A stretch of DNA of 52,844 nucleotides from Zancudomyces culisetae (GCA_001969505.1 LSSK01000900.1:1-52844); one strand, 5' to 3'. Shown: positions 10,952-23,094, numbered from the stretch's first letter. The notes: generated by a model from the letters alone, not told the origin. Translations and numbers: made by a program.

Positions 10952-12021
10952 TTACTCCACCTGTTGTTTCTGTTTCTGAATATTCCTCTCTCTAAACGCC
11001 TTCTTCATCAAAAAATAGTCTTTATGTAGCCCGCATTCACTTTTCTCCGAGCCTTTCCATCGACCACTGCGCTCATCCTCAAGGTCGCCAACAGGCTGTG
11101 TCGAATGATAGTCGCCGATGCTTTTGTAACCATTATCCAGCAGCTTATTATAGGGTACCTGGTATGCCTTCAAGTAGCTCTTTATCTTCGCAAATGTCCA
11201 TCCATCGGCACCATCACTACTACCAGCATTTGGCAATGTTAGCTCTGCGGGTTGGACAGATGTGGATACTTTCGTTGCCAATGGATTCAATTTCACGACA
11301 TATCTAACCGAGTCAACACCTGTATTTGCATTCGCATTCGCATCCGCATTCTGCTCATTCTCATTACCTATCCTTATGTTTTCCACCTCCTTGATTTCAA
11401 TTATATTCAAGCTTTTTCGCTCGCCTCCTTGGCTTCTTCTGCGCCCAGTAATCACGCAGTCCGGGTTCAGTTCGTTGTAAGCCCTGATTGCCGGCTCAAC
11501 TTTGACCAAGTAGTCATAGCTATCTGGATCATTTACCCAAAGTTCCTTCCCGTAAAGCTGCTCAAATTCTTGTCTAGTATTGGCACCCTTAGGCCTATAT
11601 TCATGTAGTTCTACAGCATATTTATTTTTTAAATCTCTAGAAACCTGCAGTGTCTCGTCAAAGTGATGCAAGGTGTCTATAAAGATTATCGGAACTTTAG
11701 CATTGAGTCCATATAGCATGTCGGTTATTACGTTTCCTATTTTATTCATCATGTTCTAGCGTTTTGTTTAGGTATATAATTACAGATACTAATGGTATGG
11801 ATAATATAATATGAGGTGGATGTTATATAAAAGTTGTTACCTGAAGGGCCAAAGGCTGTTTCCTGGTATACTGTTTTAAATGTCTTTGTTGCCCATTTTA
11901 GTATCTCCTCTGCACTGCGCCGTTCTAAAGTTTGATTCAGTTCTTTTAGCCTGTCCTCAGTTATGATCACCTTACTACAATCGCTTGAGAGTATTTTTAT
12001 GTTTTCATCGAGTTCAACCAT
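10952..12021 (-). CDS. MET16: PAPS reductase (Met16), one intron
   Basis: 3'-phosphoadenylylsulfate reductase reduces PAPS to sulfite with thioredoxin, the third step of sulfate assimilation. Exon 1 is 12021-11841 and exon 2 is 11736-10952, joined across a 104-nt intron (GTAACA...AATAG); the product is 321 residues. The junction restores TAFGPSG-NVITDML, matching the family block around yeast 'TAFGLTG'. Other motifs are FIDTLHHF, VKVEPAIRAY, TGRRRSQGGERKSL (PAPS binding), SIGDYHSTQPV and the catalytic Cys295 in ECGLH. It is longer than the 261-residue S. cerevisiae enzyme because of an Ala/Asn-rich insertion before the conserved SYLKAYQVPYN segment. The region towards MET5 has Cbf1- and Met31/32-type sites, consistent with sulfur-starvation control. 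Confidence 0.95.
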
Positions 12022-12322
12022 TTCTGCTAGTACGTTTGTTTTAGTCTTTGTGTTTGTTTTAGTCTTTATTTTACTGTTTCTCTTGTTTTTTTCTTGTTAT
12101 TAGCACTTCCTTTGCCCTCTTTTTTTTTTAGCTAGTTGGTTACAGATAGATATATAATTTAATGGTTTTAATAAAGTAGATTATCGGTTCCACTTTACTA
12201 TGAGTTTTGAATGGGTTCGATAGTAAAAAAAATGTCCACAAAGGTATAATATCCCATATATAAAGCGAAAAAATGTGTAGGTCTGTTTTTGATGCGTTGA
12301 GTTTTGCTTTATATATTTATAT

Positions 12323-12328
12323 CACGTG
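12323..12328. promoter_or_regulatory. Cbf1-type E-box upstream of MET16
   Basis: The palindrome CACGTG sits in the extended context TCACGTGA, about 300 bp upstream of the MET16 start codon. In yeasts Cbf1 binds RTCACGTG and recruits Met4 with Met28 to sulfur-assimilation promoters. This is the only CACGTG I found in intergenic DNA of the window; two others are inside the kinesin and BUB1 coding regions. Binding is inferred. Confidence 0.65.
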
Positions 12329-12675
12329 AAAAAATGCGATTAATCTGTTTACACTATTTTTTATTAATTTTCTAGAGAGTTGGGGGTACCATGCACACAT
12401 ATTCATAAAAAACTTCTATTTTCCGATGAATACTGATATCGTTGCTTTTACAAAGATGACTAATTCAATTCAGTTTAGCTTGGTACCTTTCTTCTATAGT
12501 CCCATATAATTGCGTGTATACTTGTGGAATGTGGGTTTAATCAAAGTTTGCAGAATTTGTTGGTTTACGATTTATGGTTGGCTATTTTTCACCTGAAAAA
12601 GTTCTGCTAGATTCGTATGTAGAGAATAATATTCGCATATAAAAATCCAATCCTGTTAACTAGCAAAGGCTATTT

Positions 12676-12682
12676 GCCACAG
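12676..12682. promoter_or_regulatory. Possible Met31/Met32 site
   Basis: GCCACAG is the reverse complement of CTGTGGC, close to the core bound by the zinc-finger regulators Met31 and Met32 in S. cerevisiae. It lies about 350 bp from the CACGTG element in the MET16-MET5 divergent region. A 7-mer occurs by chance easily, so support comes only from context. Confidence 0.4.
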
Positions 12683-14327
12683 ATTGCACAAAAATTGCAC
12701 TTATTTCGTAAAAGCGCACACCTAATTATCGTCTGCAATCGAAACAACCTCAAATCCGAGAGGAAAGTTGTACTTGCATTGCGACTTTTGTTTCGAAACG
12801 GTAAACGACTTGAAATCTTTTTTTTTAATACGTTCTTTCGCTTTGTATATACATCAGTGCGTCCACACATGTGCTATATATGTGTCCTTATAAACTACCA
12901 CACACAAACTAAAGAAACAAAGTATCACTACTTGGGGTACCTACCTGTTTACCTATTCTGTTTTGTAACTGTATCAAGTTAAATCTACTATAAGCCGAGT
13001 GCTGAGTTTTACTTTTTTACTTTAATGCTTGTAAGGAGTTGTTATTAGTATTAAAGTCTACTGGTATGATTCGGCATTTCAAAGGCATTAATGGATAGTT
13101 TAATACAGGGTAAATATAAGAATTGTTCATAGTGGACAAATACCAATATTTCTGAAACCAAAACAAAAGGAGGAATCACTAATTTGCAATGGTTCAGAAT
13201 GGGTGTGTTTTACAGCACAAATAAAGTTTTCGCTAATATTATGACAGAATAGCGCAATTAGGAGCAAAAGTTTGCTGATAGTTGATCTGATTTGTAAAAC
13301 AAAAAGATATGGTATGGGTACATCTCTGTGGGGAGTTTTTTTTTTTCTCGATTAGACAGGCTGGTAGTTCAATTTGATAGATAGCGTTTGTATGTAATAA
13401 CGAGAGCTGGAGAAAAATAACATGATTATCTCTTTGAAAATCAAAGGTGTATTGGGTAGGATCTCCTGCAGTTGTAGTTAAAGTGGAAGTAGGGCATGGA
13501 TAGGCATGGTAGCATTAAACTACAAGTTATGATGACAATTTGTGAGTCTCGAGGTATCAAACCAGCTTATTCACACACCATGTTCTCTACAAACATCAAA
13601 GGAATTTTTAAAGCCAAATAATTGTGATTGCTGGGTTATTTTAAATTTGTTCTAGCTATTTGCGCAAAAGCCGTTGTTTCTATAGGTTACAAATGGTACA
13701 AGAATAACGCCAAATTTCGGAATAATTCTAATTAAATTGATTTTCTGAAAAAATGAACAGAACCCCGCAAAAGTACAGGTTTCAACAATAATACAAGTAA
13801 CAAGGATAACGTTCCCAGCACAACCAAATCCGTCAAAAAAAAAAGAAACGAGGAAAATGTCAATGAAATACGCCAGAGCCAGCCCTTGTTACTCTATTTT
13901 TCATACTCAAAGTGCAAGTTTTTAGCTAATATTTCGGCCATGTTGGAATGGACAGAGTTTTTTTTTTTGTTAGCATCTCACACAGCTGTACCAGTCGTGT
14001 AGCAATCAATAGGACATGTACTGCTTACTAATGGTAACCGCTTTGATGTATCTTTCCAACTCGACCAAGTCATTGAAAAAGCAACGGCAAAAATGATGTA
14101 ATATTATCTAGATATTGATAATTTCCCTTCCTATCCCACCACCTCACCGAAATGACACAAAGCCAAACAATTTACTGTGTGTATAGGAGGATGGAGGGGT
14201 GGGGTGGGATATGTCGAGATAGTAGTGCCCAGTTGTTATTTTTCGATCCATTAACATGCTTTTACCTTATTTCACAAGCATTCAAGACCCTCAGAATACT
14301 ACTAGTTTTCAGCATCAAAACTGGTTA

Positions 14328-14351
14328 CCAACTACCCAACTACCCAACTAC
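14328..14351. repeat. CCAACTAC tandem repeat
   Basis: The octamer CCAACTAC occurs three times in tandem upstream of MET5. It is a short slippage repeat in the distal promoter region, with no function assigned. Confidence 0.85.
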
Positions 14352-14533
14352 CCAGCTAAACACCAACAACACGTTTTTATAGCCTTGAAACGGCCCAAAA
14401 AACGAGATATAGTGATAATTAGCTTGGGGAAACAATATTTCTCCCAGAATCAACCAGGTTTGATAAACTAAATGATTCAGACATAAAAATTAGTCTGAAA
14501 TTTGTTTCTTAAAAAGTGATTGTCTGCGAGCGT

Positions 14534-14541
14534 TATAAATA
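14534..14541 (+). promoter_or_regulatory. TATA-like element of MET5
   Basis: TATAAATA lies 107 bp upstream of the MET5 start codon, a normal distance for a yeast TATA box at an inducible gene. It is followed by an A-rich leader ending in AGAACATGG. Confidence 0.5.
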
Positions 14542-14647
14542 AGTACAAACGCGGCAATTATACGTTCTTTATCTTCCAAATATAATTGTATTAAAGCAAA
14601 AGCAATTAAAATAAAAAAATCAACTATACCAGCAAAAGACAGAGAAC

Positions 14648-17600
14648 ATGGCCAGTATAGAATACACAGCTTTTGAAGCAGCAGGGCTTGCCTCCTTGCA
14701 AACGAGCGACGTAATACTGATAGAAGATAACCATGTGCTGGAAAAAACGATCGCTACTCTTGAGGGTAGTGGTTTAAAAAGAGAAGGTGTTACAATATTC
14801 AAGGTACCACGGCAATCCGAGTTTCCACTAACTATAAAATACGTGGTTGAAGAGTTAGGAAAAAACGCAGTCAGTGTTATTGCAACACCCGAAGTTTTAC
14901 TTCATCTTTTGCCGCTAGTGGATGATTATACTAAAAAGTTGGCGGCACAAGGAAAAGCAAGCTTTTCACTTTCGTTTAATATTGGTGTTGTAAGTACCGA
15001 CAAGAACAGTGTTAGTGCATCAAATATCTTTGCATTTTCTGACCTTATAGTGGGAATTATTTCTTCAAATTCAACCCAAGAATGTTATGATATGGCCATC
15101 GTTAGTGGCTTGGTAGCAAAGACAACATTTATCCCAATGATCAACTACTTTGATGCTGCGTATCTCGATTCTACCAAAACCACCGGTGGTAGTCAGCAGA
15201 ATATAGTAGACGTGTTGACTCCCGAGCAACTGGAAACATACGAGGATGCAGTTAAGGTGGAATTAAAAAAGCTTGTCGATGAGCATCAAAAGACACAGCA
15301 GTCCCTATCCGACAGTGCGGAGCAACAAGAGGAACAGACAAATGACAGCGTGGCAACTGATTCTGAATATCTGGTGGATGGTAATATTATAAAGCAGGTG
15401 ATATACCCAGCAATTACAGACTTGGTACTAGAAGGGTATCCATCGAAAAATTACAAGGAGGTAGAGAGTGATATATCCAGCGATTCGGTATCAACACTTG
15501 TGATCTCGCCATATTTTTCCAAAGTTCAAAGGGAAAGTTATACAGAAAAGACAGGATTTTTGGGAATAAGAGTGTATCGACCATTTCCACAGGATAAGTT
15601 CGTTAAAGCTATCCCACAAAATGTAGACACACTTGTAATTCTGGAACAACTGGGAGAATCGGCCAAAGTATGGGGTCCAATGGTGTTTGATATTGTTCCT
15701 GCACTTCAAAAGAGTGCAAAGAGCAATGAAAAAACTAAGCCTGTACAAGCAAAGATTGTTGATGGGTTAACAAGTTCCATTTCAGTTTTACAGATACTGG
15801 AGTCACCCAAGTACCTCGAAAAGGTTTTGGAGTATGCAAGCAGTAAAAATTCATCAACAATCTTGCGAATTGATGATGTATTTCTTAACAACAAAATTGC
15901 AGAGCAAGTGGAAAGCGGTGAAGCTGCAAATGCCCAGCATAATAAGGATGAGGAGAAGTTGGGTTTGGAAGTTGCAGCAAGGCTGCCATATGAACAAATG
16001 CTAAATACAACCTTCTCAGAGAGACTCAATGTAATTAATGCAATTCATTCAAAGACAGTATGGGGGCCATCAGAAAAACTGGAAACAAATCCCGAGTTCG
16101 GATTTGGAAAGTTTGTTAACACACATCAAAGACAAAAAAATCTGAAAAAATTGGTGCTAGATATTCTCGGAGATGCCAACATAAGTTTGGGTAGTGAGAC
16201 AAGAGAGGCATTGACAGAGTGGATAAAAAAAAGCGATGAACCAAGCCTAAAATTCGATTCAAAATTAGCAGAGCGCATCGTTCAGTTGGTTGAGACATCT
16301 ACAGACATACCCGAGCAAAAATTAAATCAGCTGGCAGAGCTAGCACCATATTTCTTTAAAAAATCAAATTGGTTGGTTGGTGCGGATGAGTGGGCAGCTG
16401 ATATTGGCAACAGTGGTGTACACCATGTTATTTCCTCAGGATACAACGTGAACATGTTGATTTTGGATACTGATTCGTACCAAAAACCCCAAGAGGCAAC
16501 AGAAACGCATACACTGAAACTCAACAACAAAAAGGACATTGGCTTATATGCACTCAATTACGGAAGCGTATATGTGGCGTCGATATCGGCATTTGCATCA
16601 TATTCACAGGCCATGACAGCACTTATCGAAGCAGATGCATATCCAGGACCAGCAATAGTATTAGCACACTTGCCAAAATCTACAGAAAAGCTAATAAGTT
16701 CCAGTTACTCAGCAATTGAGACAATGAAGCTGGCTAAACAAGCTGTGGACGGTGGTAGATGGCCGCTGTATCGATGGCACCCAGCCGGGCAAGGTGAGGT
16801 AAAGGAGCAGTTTGTCCTAGATTCAGAAAAATTGCGAAATGAATTGCAGGAGTTTCTGGACCGTAGTAACAAGTTGGCTGTTATGTCAACAGTTGCACCA
16901 AAATACTACAGCGGAGTTGACAACTCATTGGAGGCAAGAAAGAAAAAGGAGGCAGAGGAAGCGGCTTCAAGGGATCTACAGAAATTGATGGCTGGACTGC
17001 GTACCGGTCCATCGCTAACAATTTTGTATGCTTCAGACGCCCATAATGCGGAGGACGCTGCAAAGCGTGTCAACAGAGGAGCCAAACTGCGTGGAATGAA
17101 CCCAGAGATAATTTGTATGGAAGACTTTGAGGTGGATGAGCTCGAATACAAAGAGAATGTCGTGTTTATAGTGTCAACAGCAGGACAAGGAGAGTTTCCA
17201 ACAAATGGACGCAAGTTTTGGAAAGCGTTGAGCACCGCTAGTATGAATTTAAGCAATCTCAAATACTCGGTGTTTGGACTTGGAGATTCACAGTACTGGC
17301 CCAGAAAAGAGGAGTATATATACTACAACAAACCAGGAAAAGATCTTGATCGACGATTCGTTGAACTTGGTGCAAATCGCGTGTTGGAGATTGGGTTGGG
17401 TGACGACCAAGACTCGGAGGGATGGGAGGCAGGATTTAACAATTGGGAGCCACAGTTATGGGGTGCATTTGGAGTGACAGCCAGCATCGGTGGAGCTGAT
17501 GGAGCTGGTTTGCTAGATGATGAGCCACCAACGATCACTGACGAGCAGAACAAAATACAGAGCAACTATTTGCGTGGAAATATTTTGACCGAGCTGGCCG

Positions 17601-19258
17601 ATGATAGTAAAGGTAACGTCGACGACTTTACAGGTAAACTGCTCAAGTTCCACGGAACATATGGCCAAGACGATAGAGATCTTCGCGAGCAGCGCAAAGC
17701 AGATGGGTTGAGTCCTGCATATTCATTCATGATTCGGGTGCGATTGCCAGGTGGAAGAGCCACATGCGACCAATGGAAAAGTATGGATGACCTGGCAAAC
17801 ACGTATGCCAACGGAACCATAAAAATAACTACTAGACAGACATTCCAGCTCCACGGTGTGCTCAAAAAAAATCTCCGCACCACAATAGGCGAAATGAACC
17901 GTGCGCTAATGGATACAATTGCAGCTTGCGGTGATGTCAACCGAAACGTCGTGGCAACAGCCAACCCAATGCAACCACACTTGCACCAGGAGGTCTACGA
18001 GCTGGCCCGAGATATTTCAGAACATCTACTCCCCAAGACCACTGCGTATCATGAAATCTGGTGTGGTGGTGAAATGGTTGCAGGAAAGGCTGTCAGCCCT
18101 CTTTCTGTAGACTATGGACAGCAAGATGGTGAGCAAATAGTTGAGCCGCTGTACGGAAAGGCGTATCTTCCACGTAAATTCAAGATAGCCATAGCTATCC
18201 CACCCGAGAATGATGTTGATGTATTCGCATATGATTTGGGGCTGATTGCCATCCTTGATGCCGAGACCCAAACCAAGATTGTTGGATACAATGTTGCTGT
18301 TGGTGGAGGAATGGGAATGACCCATAACAACAAGAAGACTTATCCACGATTGGCGTCTATCCTCGGATATTTGCCCAAAGACAAAATCATTGATACCTGT
18401 GAAAAGATCGTCATGGTACAGCGGGACCATGGTGACCGTGTAAACCGTAAACACGCCAGAATGAAGTATACAATTGATGACCACGGTGTTGACTGGTTTA
18501 GAGAGCAGGTAGAACTTCGCATGAATGCAAAGTTTGAACCTGAGCGGCCATACTCTTTTACTCGCAATGGAGACAGGTATGGTTGGGTAACAACACGAAG
18601 CGGTTTCAACAACTATACGCTGTTTATTCAGAATGGAAGAGTTGCAGATATTCCAGGATATCCCCTCAAAACCGCACTCCGACACTTGGCTGATGTACAT
18701 AAAGGTTATCTCCAATTGACCTGTAACTCCCACCTGATTATTGCCGACGTTGCCGATGCTGACGTGCCAACCATCGAAAACCTTCTCAAATCATACAATG
18801 TCCACAACAAAAGCTTATCTGCACTACGACTACACTCCATGGCCTGTACTGCACTGCCTACATGTGGCCTTGCCATGGCTGAGTCTGAACGCTACCTTCC
18901 ATCGCTTGTTCAGCTACTAGAGCACCACATTGACGAAGCTGGGCTCCGTAATGATGCTATCACCATCCGCATGACTGGTTGTCCTAATGGATGTGCCAGA
19001 CCCTACAATGCTGAAATTGCACTTGTTGGCAAGGCGCCTGGTGTATACAATCTATACCTTGGTGGTGCCCATGACGGCTCGCGTCTAAACAAACTGTTGA
19101 GCGCTTCTGTTGATGAGCAGCAGATTATTGAGCTTTTGGCTCCTATAATCAAGCAGTATGCACTTGAGCGGCTAAATGAGCACGAGAAATTTGGTGATTT
19201 TGTAATCCGTGCTGGTATTGTAAACGAGACACGCTTTGGAATGGATTTCCATGATTAG
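14648..19258 (+). CDS. MET5: Sulfite reductase beta subunit (Met5/Ecm17)
   Basis: This 1536-residue hemoprotein subunit reduces sulfite to sulfide with electrons from the Met10 flavoprotein, supplying sulfide for homocysteine synthesis. The order is the usual yeast one: an N-terminal pyruvate-ferredoxin-oxidoreductase-like region, a flavodoxin-like domain from about residue 788 (LTILYASDAHNAEDAAK, then SVFGLGDSQYWPRKEEY near 877), and the siroheme/4Fe-4S reductase domain from about 1020. The last carries TTRQTFQLHG near 1061 and the four cluster cysteines 1400, 1406, 1445 and 1449 (CTALPTC and GCPNGCARPYNAE). It is slightly longer than S. cerevisiae Met5 (1442). The start is the first ATG. 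No intron is needed. It is divergent from MET16, the preceding pathway step, and converges on TRM732 with about 180 bp between. Confidence 0.97.
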   Translation: MASIEYTAFEAAGLASLQTSDVILIEDNHVLEKTIATLEGSGLKREGVTIFKVPRQSEFPLTIKYVVEELGKNAVSVIATPEVLLHLLPLVDDYTKKLAAQGKASFSLSFNIGVVSTDKNSVSASNIFAFSDLIVGIISSNSTQECYDMAIVSGLVAKTTFIPMINYFDAAYLDSTKTTGGSQQNIVDVLTPEQLETYEDAVKVELKKLVDEHQKTQQSLSDSAEQQEEQTNDSVATDSEYLVDGNIIKQVIYPAITDLVLEGYPSKNYKEVESDISSDSVSTLVISPYFSKVQRESYTEKTGFLGIRVYRPFPQDKFVKAIPQNVDTLVILEQLGESAKVWGPMVFDIVPALQKSAKSNEKTKPVQAKIVDGLTSSISVLQILESPKYLEKVLEYASSKNSSTILRIDDVFLNNKIAEQVESGEAANAQHNKDEEKLGLEVAARLPYEQMLNTTFSERLNVINAIHSKTVWGPSEKLETNPEFGFGKFVNTHQRQKNLKKLVLDILGDANISLGSETREALTEWIKKSDEPSLKFDSKLAERIVQLVETSTDIPEQKLNQLAELAPYFFKKSNWLVGADEWAADIGNSGVHHVISSGYNVNMLILDTDSYQKPQEATETHTLKLNNKKDIGLYALNYGSVYVASISAFASYSQAMTALIEADAYPGPAIVLAHLPKSTEKLISSSYSAIETMKLAKQAVDGGRWPLYRWHPAGQGEVKEQFVLDSEKLRNELQEFLDRSNKLAVMSTVAPKYYSGVDNSLEARKKKEAEEAASRDLQKLMAGLRTGPSLTILYASDAHNAEDAAKRVNRGAKLRGMNPEIICMEDFEVDELEYKENVVFIVSTAGQGEFPTNGRKFWKALSTASMNLSNLKYSVFGLGDSQYWPRKEEYIYYNKPGKDLDRRFVELGANRVLEIGLGDDQDSEGWEAGFNNWEPQLWGAFGVTASIGGADGAGLLDDEPPTITDEQNKIQSNYLRGNILTELADDSKGNVDDFTGKLLKFHGTYGQDDRDLREQRKADGLSPAYSFMIRVRLPGGRATCDQWKSMDDLANTYANGTIKITTRQTFQLHGVLKKNLRTTIGEMNRALMDTIAACGDVNRNVVATANPMQPHLHQEVYELARDISEHLLPKTTAYHEIWCGGEMVAGKAVSPLSVDYGQQDGEQIVEPLYGKAYLPRKFKIAIAIPPENDVDVFAYDLGLIAILDAETQTKIVGYNVAVGGGMGMTHNNKKTYPRLASILGYLPKDKIIDTCEKIVMVQRDHGDRVNRKHARMKYTIDDHGVDWFREQVELRMNAKFEPERPYSFTRNGDRYGWVTTRSGFNNYTLFIQNGRVADIPGYPLKTALRHLADVHKGYLQLTCNSHLIIADVADADVPTIENLLKSYNVHNKSLSALRLHSMACTALPTCGLAMAESERYLPSLVQLLEHHIDEAGLRNDAITIRMTGCPNGCARPYNAEIALVGKAPGVYNLYLGGAHDGSRLNKLLSASVDEQQIIELLAPIIKQYALERLNEHEKFGDFVIRAGIVNETRFGMDFHD

Positions 19259-19437
19259 GCATTCAATTTTTTGGTTTTTTAGTTTTTTGGTTTGTTTTTT
19301 ACTTTTTACTTTTTTCTTTTTTAAAAAAAAAAATTCAATGTTATTACTTTGATATATTAAATAATAATTTAATTACTAATTGAATATTGGCAAAACTTGT
19401 CTTGCATTGTTCAAAACAAAGCTAAAAAGCTGAATAA

Positions 19438-22400
19438 TCATTGTTTGTAGTTCACAAGTTCCAGGTATTTTGGATGAAAGGATACAGATGGTGGAGGACT
19501 CTGGTTATAAACAGATGGGTCAAATTCTACTGGGATCACAATGTTCTTAGTACTGCTACTGTCAGTATTAGCAAATGTAGCTGGTGTTTGTGATGTGATC
19601 CAGGAAGACAATTTTGGTACAGCTGTAGAGGAATCAGTAACACGTAATTCAATAGCAATGAACTGTGCATCCGATTTGGTTTTACAATAGGCGCAATTTA
19701 CCATGTTTGTAAAGTTTTCAAGTAGCCTCAGGTTGTAGTTGAGGAGTACCAAGGAAATGTAAAAGTAAGAATCGATAAACGGATTGTTGTTAGCGTTTGC
19801 ATAAAGAGATGTCGAAGTTTGGTGTGATTGAGGACTGAAAAAGGTAGCCAGTATATGACAGATGTTTCTTATGTTTGTAGACAAAGAGTTAAAAATCACA
19901 TCATACTCGTCCTCACTACAGAACAAGGCATTTAAGTTGCTTTCATTATTTCCAACAAGTTGGTGGTGGGCAAAGTATTTTGACAGAGAATTATAAAGCA
20001 CTTTTGCAACACAAAAGATATCTATATACGAGTTTGGATTGTCAGGATAGAACAAAACAGACCACGATGCCGTTTGTTTAGCACTGGGTTGTGAAGCAGT
20101 GGTGGATGCAGGTAGTATCGAGGATAATGTGCTGTATAAGTTCATGTTGCTAAACTTGGTGAAAAACGTGTTAATTTCCAGATACTCTAATAGAACTTTC
20201 ACAACATAGTTGCTATCAACCAATGCACACAAGGGCGTTGACGGTGTTGGTGAGAGAAGAAGAGAGGAGAGATACCAAGTATGTGTGATGTTTTGCTCAT
20301 TCGAAATATCTTTGTCGGTTACTTTTCCAGCAGCTCCACCAGTACCTGAGACAGTTGGCGACGGGAGTAAAAATAGCTCGTTAGATGAAACAAATGTCTG
20401 TGCTAGTTGGCGGATCTGGTAATCATCATCAAACATAAATACAAAAAGGGATAGTAACAGGTCGCTCACCAATGAGTTGTGAATGTAACCTTTGCTACCA
20501 CTTCCCTCAGAATTTGAGTTTGCAGCACCATCACATAGGGTTTGGATCGACGCTAACAATGAAATTGTCGCTCTCAGCGCATATAGTCGATGGTGCTTGG
20601 GGTTTGTTGGTGCCAAACTAAATTCAATTATTTTTACCATTTCAACCAAGTACTCGGGTGATATCACCACATTCAGCTCACATGTAGAGTAGTAGTGCAG
20701 CAATAGTGGTTTTATGGAATATGGGATAAAACGCGAAGGTGTGCTTGTTGAAACGTATTCTTTATACCCTATCAATGGCAAATGAAGTGTCATGGATTTA
20801 TTACCACCAGTAACACCAGGGTAGTTTAGATTAAAAAGAGTCAAAAGTTCCAGTACCAGACGTAAAAGTTCTACATCGACGATTTTGTTGTCAGATGTGT
20901 AAAGACAGAATAGATTAACCAGTAATCCGGCCAAATCGGATTTTATTGGTGCTGCATCCAACTTGCTTTTACCTGTATCAGTGCTGGTCTTAGAGTGGAT
21001 GTTGGAGGCCTTATGGGAGTAAAGATCAAGGTAATAGTTCAAAACGCAATGGGCCAATACCAACAGCTCATTGGAGAATTGCTGATCGCTTTTAATTCCA
21101 GCGCTGACAGTGTCATCGCGGTGACTATTTCCAGTATATTTCCCACTATTGAAACAGAAAATGCTTTGTAAAGTGCTGAATAGTATATTTTCCACAGCAA
21201 GAGCATCAGTATGTTTGTTGTCATTGTCATCAGTAGTGAGTAAATGCGATTCTACGAGCTGTGCTGTGGATAACGCAAGATTTAGGAATATTAACAGCAA
21301 GTTATCAATGTAGATAGTGCCATAATGGGTGACAAAGTAATCGATGAATCCACAGTTCGATTCGTCAAATGAATCACCGCTAGTATCGGTATTTCTTTCG
21401 GTATAGCCAGAACTTGCTATTCTGGTACGACTGTTTGTCGAAAATAAGGGCATTACAATATTTTGTGTTATCAAACTGACCAACTGTTTCAAATTAGTGA
21501 TGTAATCTTTGTTTTGGCCCGCATTAGTATTGTTGGACTCAATGTTGTCAAGAATATTCGCCTTGCTTTTTTTAACTATCGACAAGAGAGTCTTAAAGTA
21601 TAAAATTTGGTTGACTGTGCAGTACCTATGAACTTTTGTAGAATTTTCGGTACAATTCGTAGCGTTTCTCTTGATAGAAGTACTGGTGTTGGTGTTGATT
21701 TTGGTATTGGTTTTGGTTTTGGTTTTGGTTTTGGTGTTGGTGTTGGTATTTTTAGGTTCAGGTAAGCCGAGGTAAAAGCTAAAAAATAGTTCATTGATCT
21801 TGGCTAATAGCAGAGCATTGAGCGAATTTTCATTAAAGGATCCCAGCAGCGAAACATAGTAATAAATAACCAGGAGTATTCCATTACAGCTATTATTGTT
21901 TGTGTCGGGTTGATGTAACAGGGTCAGTAAATTGACAATATAAGCATCACAATTATCGCCATTTTCATCACAATTGCCACTGTGTTGGTTACCAAGTCTA
22001 TTATTATTCAACAAAAGCAGTATTGCAGATTTTGCAGCTGCCTTTCGGAGCATGTAGTGTTTTTTGTTGATAGCCATATTGACCAAAAGCTCAAAAAGTA
22101 CGTTGTAGTCTGTTGAAGGGTTAACTATATACCTGGATAACAAAACGGAATTGAACTGGCATGATTCACTACTAGTCTTGGGTGCTGAAAGGTTGTTAAC
22201 CAACAATTTGTACAACGAATTGGTATTAGACAATTTCATGGTGGGGTTGTTGATTTCGTTGCCAAACAGTCGTTTTAAGAGCGAAGAAAATAACATGTTT
22301 ATCGCATTGTTTACTGACCAATCAGTACCTGCCTTTGTTGGCGACAAAAGCGATTCCAAAACCTTAAAATAGAATGAACCGCCATTGCTGTCATTTTTAT

Positions 22401-23063
22401 GATCCGTATTTCCATCTACACCATCATTAGTGGTTGATTGTACATTTGCATGAGGCAGCCCAGTTGAACTAGTATTGTAGTTTATAAAGTAAAACATCGA
22501 TTTATCGTCAAACAGAATTCTTAGCAGGTTCAAAATTAGAACCTTTATCTCGGGCTCGTTGCTTTCGTTGTATTTAAGCAGTAAGGTGTATAGAACCCGC
22601 TCGGCATTGTTGTGTATCGAGTTCCTAGTACACGATATCAATGATAACAAGTAATACGGATAGCCTGCGGATCTTCTGGTAACTACAGTTGTGCTCATTG
22701 CGAGTAAATTTCCACTGTTGTCAACATCAGCACGATTTCCTGAATCAGACTTGTCAAGATCAGCTATCAACTGGTGAATCCAGGTGTTTATTAATCTGTT
22801 TCCAGAAAACGACGACGACGACGATGATAAAAGGGAGCATAATCTCTTGAAGTTTGGAGAAATGGATAGGAATGTTCCCTTGTGTTTGCATGTTAGTAAC
22901 AGGAACCTGAATTTTTCCATAACTGTTTCCACAACCTCATATTGGTTGAGATTATTGATTATTGGATAATATTTGACAACAACCTCTGTTATTAACTCGG
23001 AAGAATACTTAATTAGTTTCCAGCTATAGTATGATGTGGAAACCATGAGTTTATCAGTCACAC

Positions 23064-23094
<31 letters not shown>

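Larger units (their letters stand above)
12022..14647. other. 2.6 kb divergent region between MET16 and MET5
   Basis: No convincing protein gene is seen; open frames are under 105 codons and lack family signatures. It contains a CACGTG site near MET16, a GCCACAG element, a CCAACTAC repeat and a TATA-like element before MET5. Its length is generous for a yeast divergent promoter, so an unrecognised non-coding RNA is possible but not visible to me. Confidence 0.5.

Noticed and set aside
13529-13535. ATGATGA, resembling a snoRNA box C
   Set aside because: No box D (CTGA) or terminal stem is seen within the expected distance.
18026-18733. 235-codon open frame antisense to MET5
   Set aside because: It lies wholly inside the conserved hemoprotein domain of MET5 and shows no family signature of its own.
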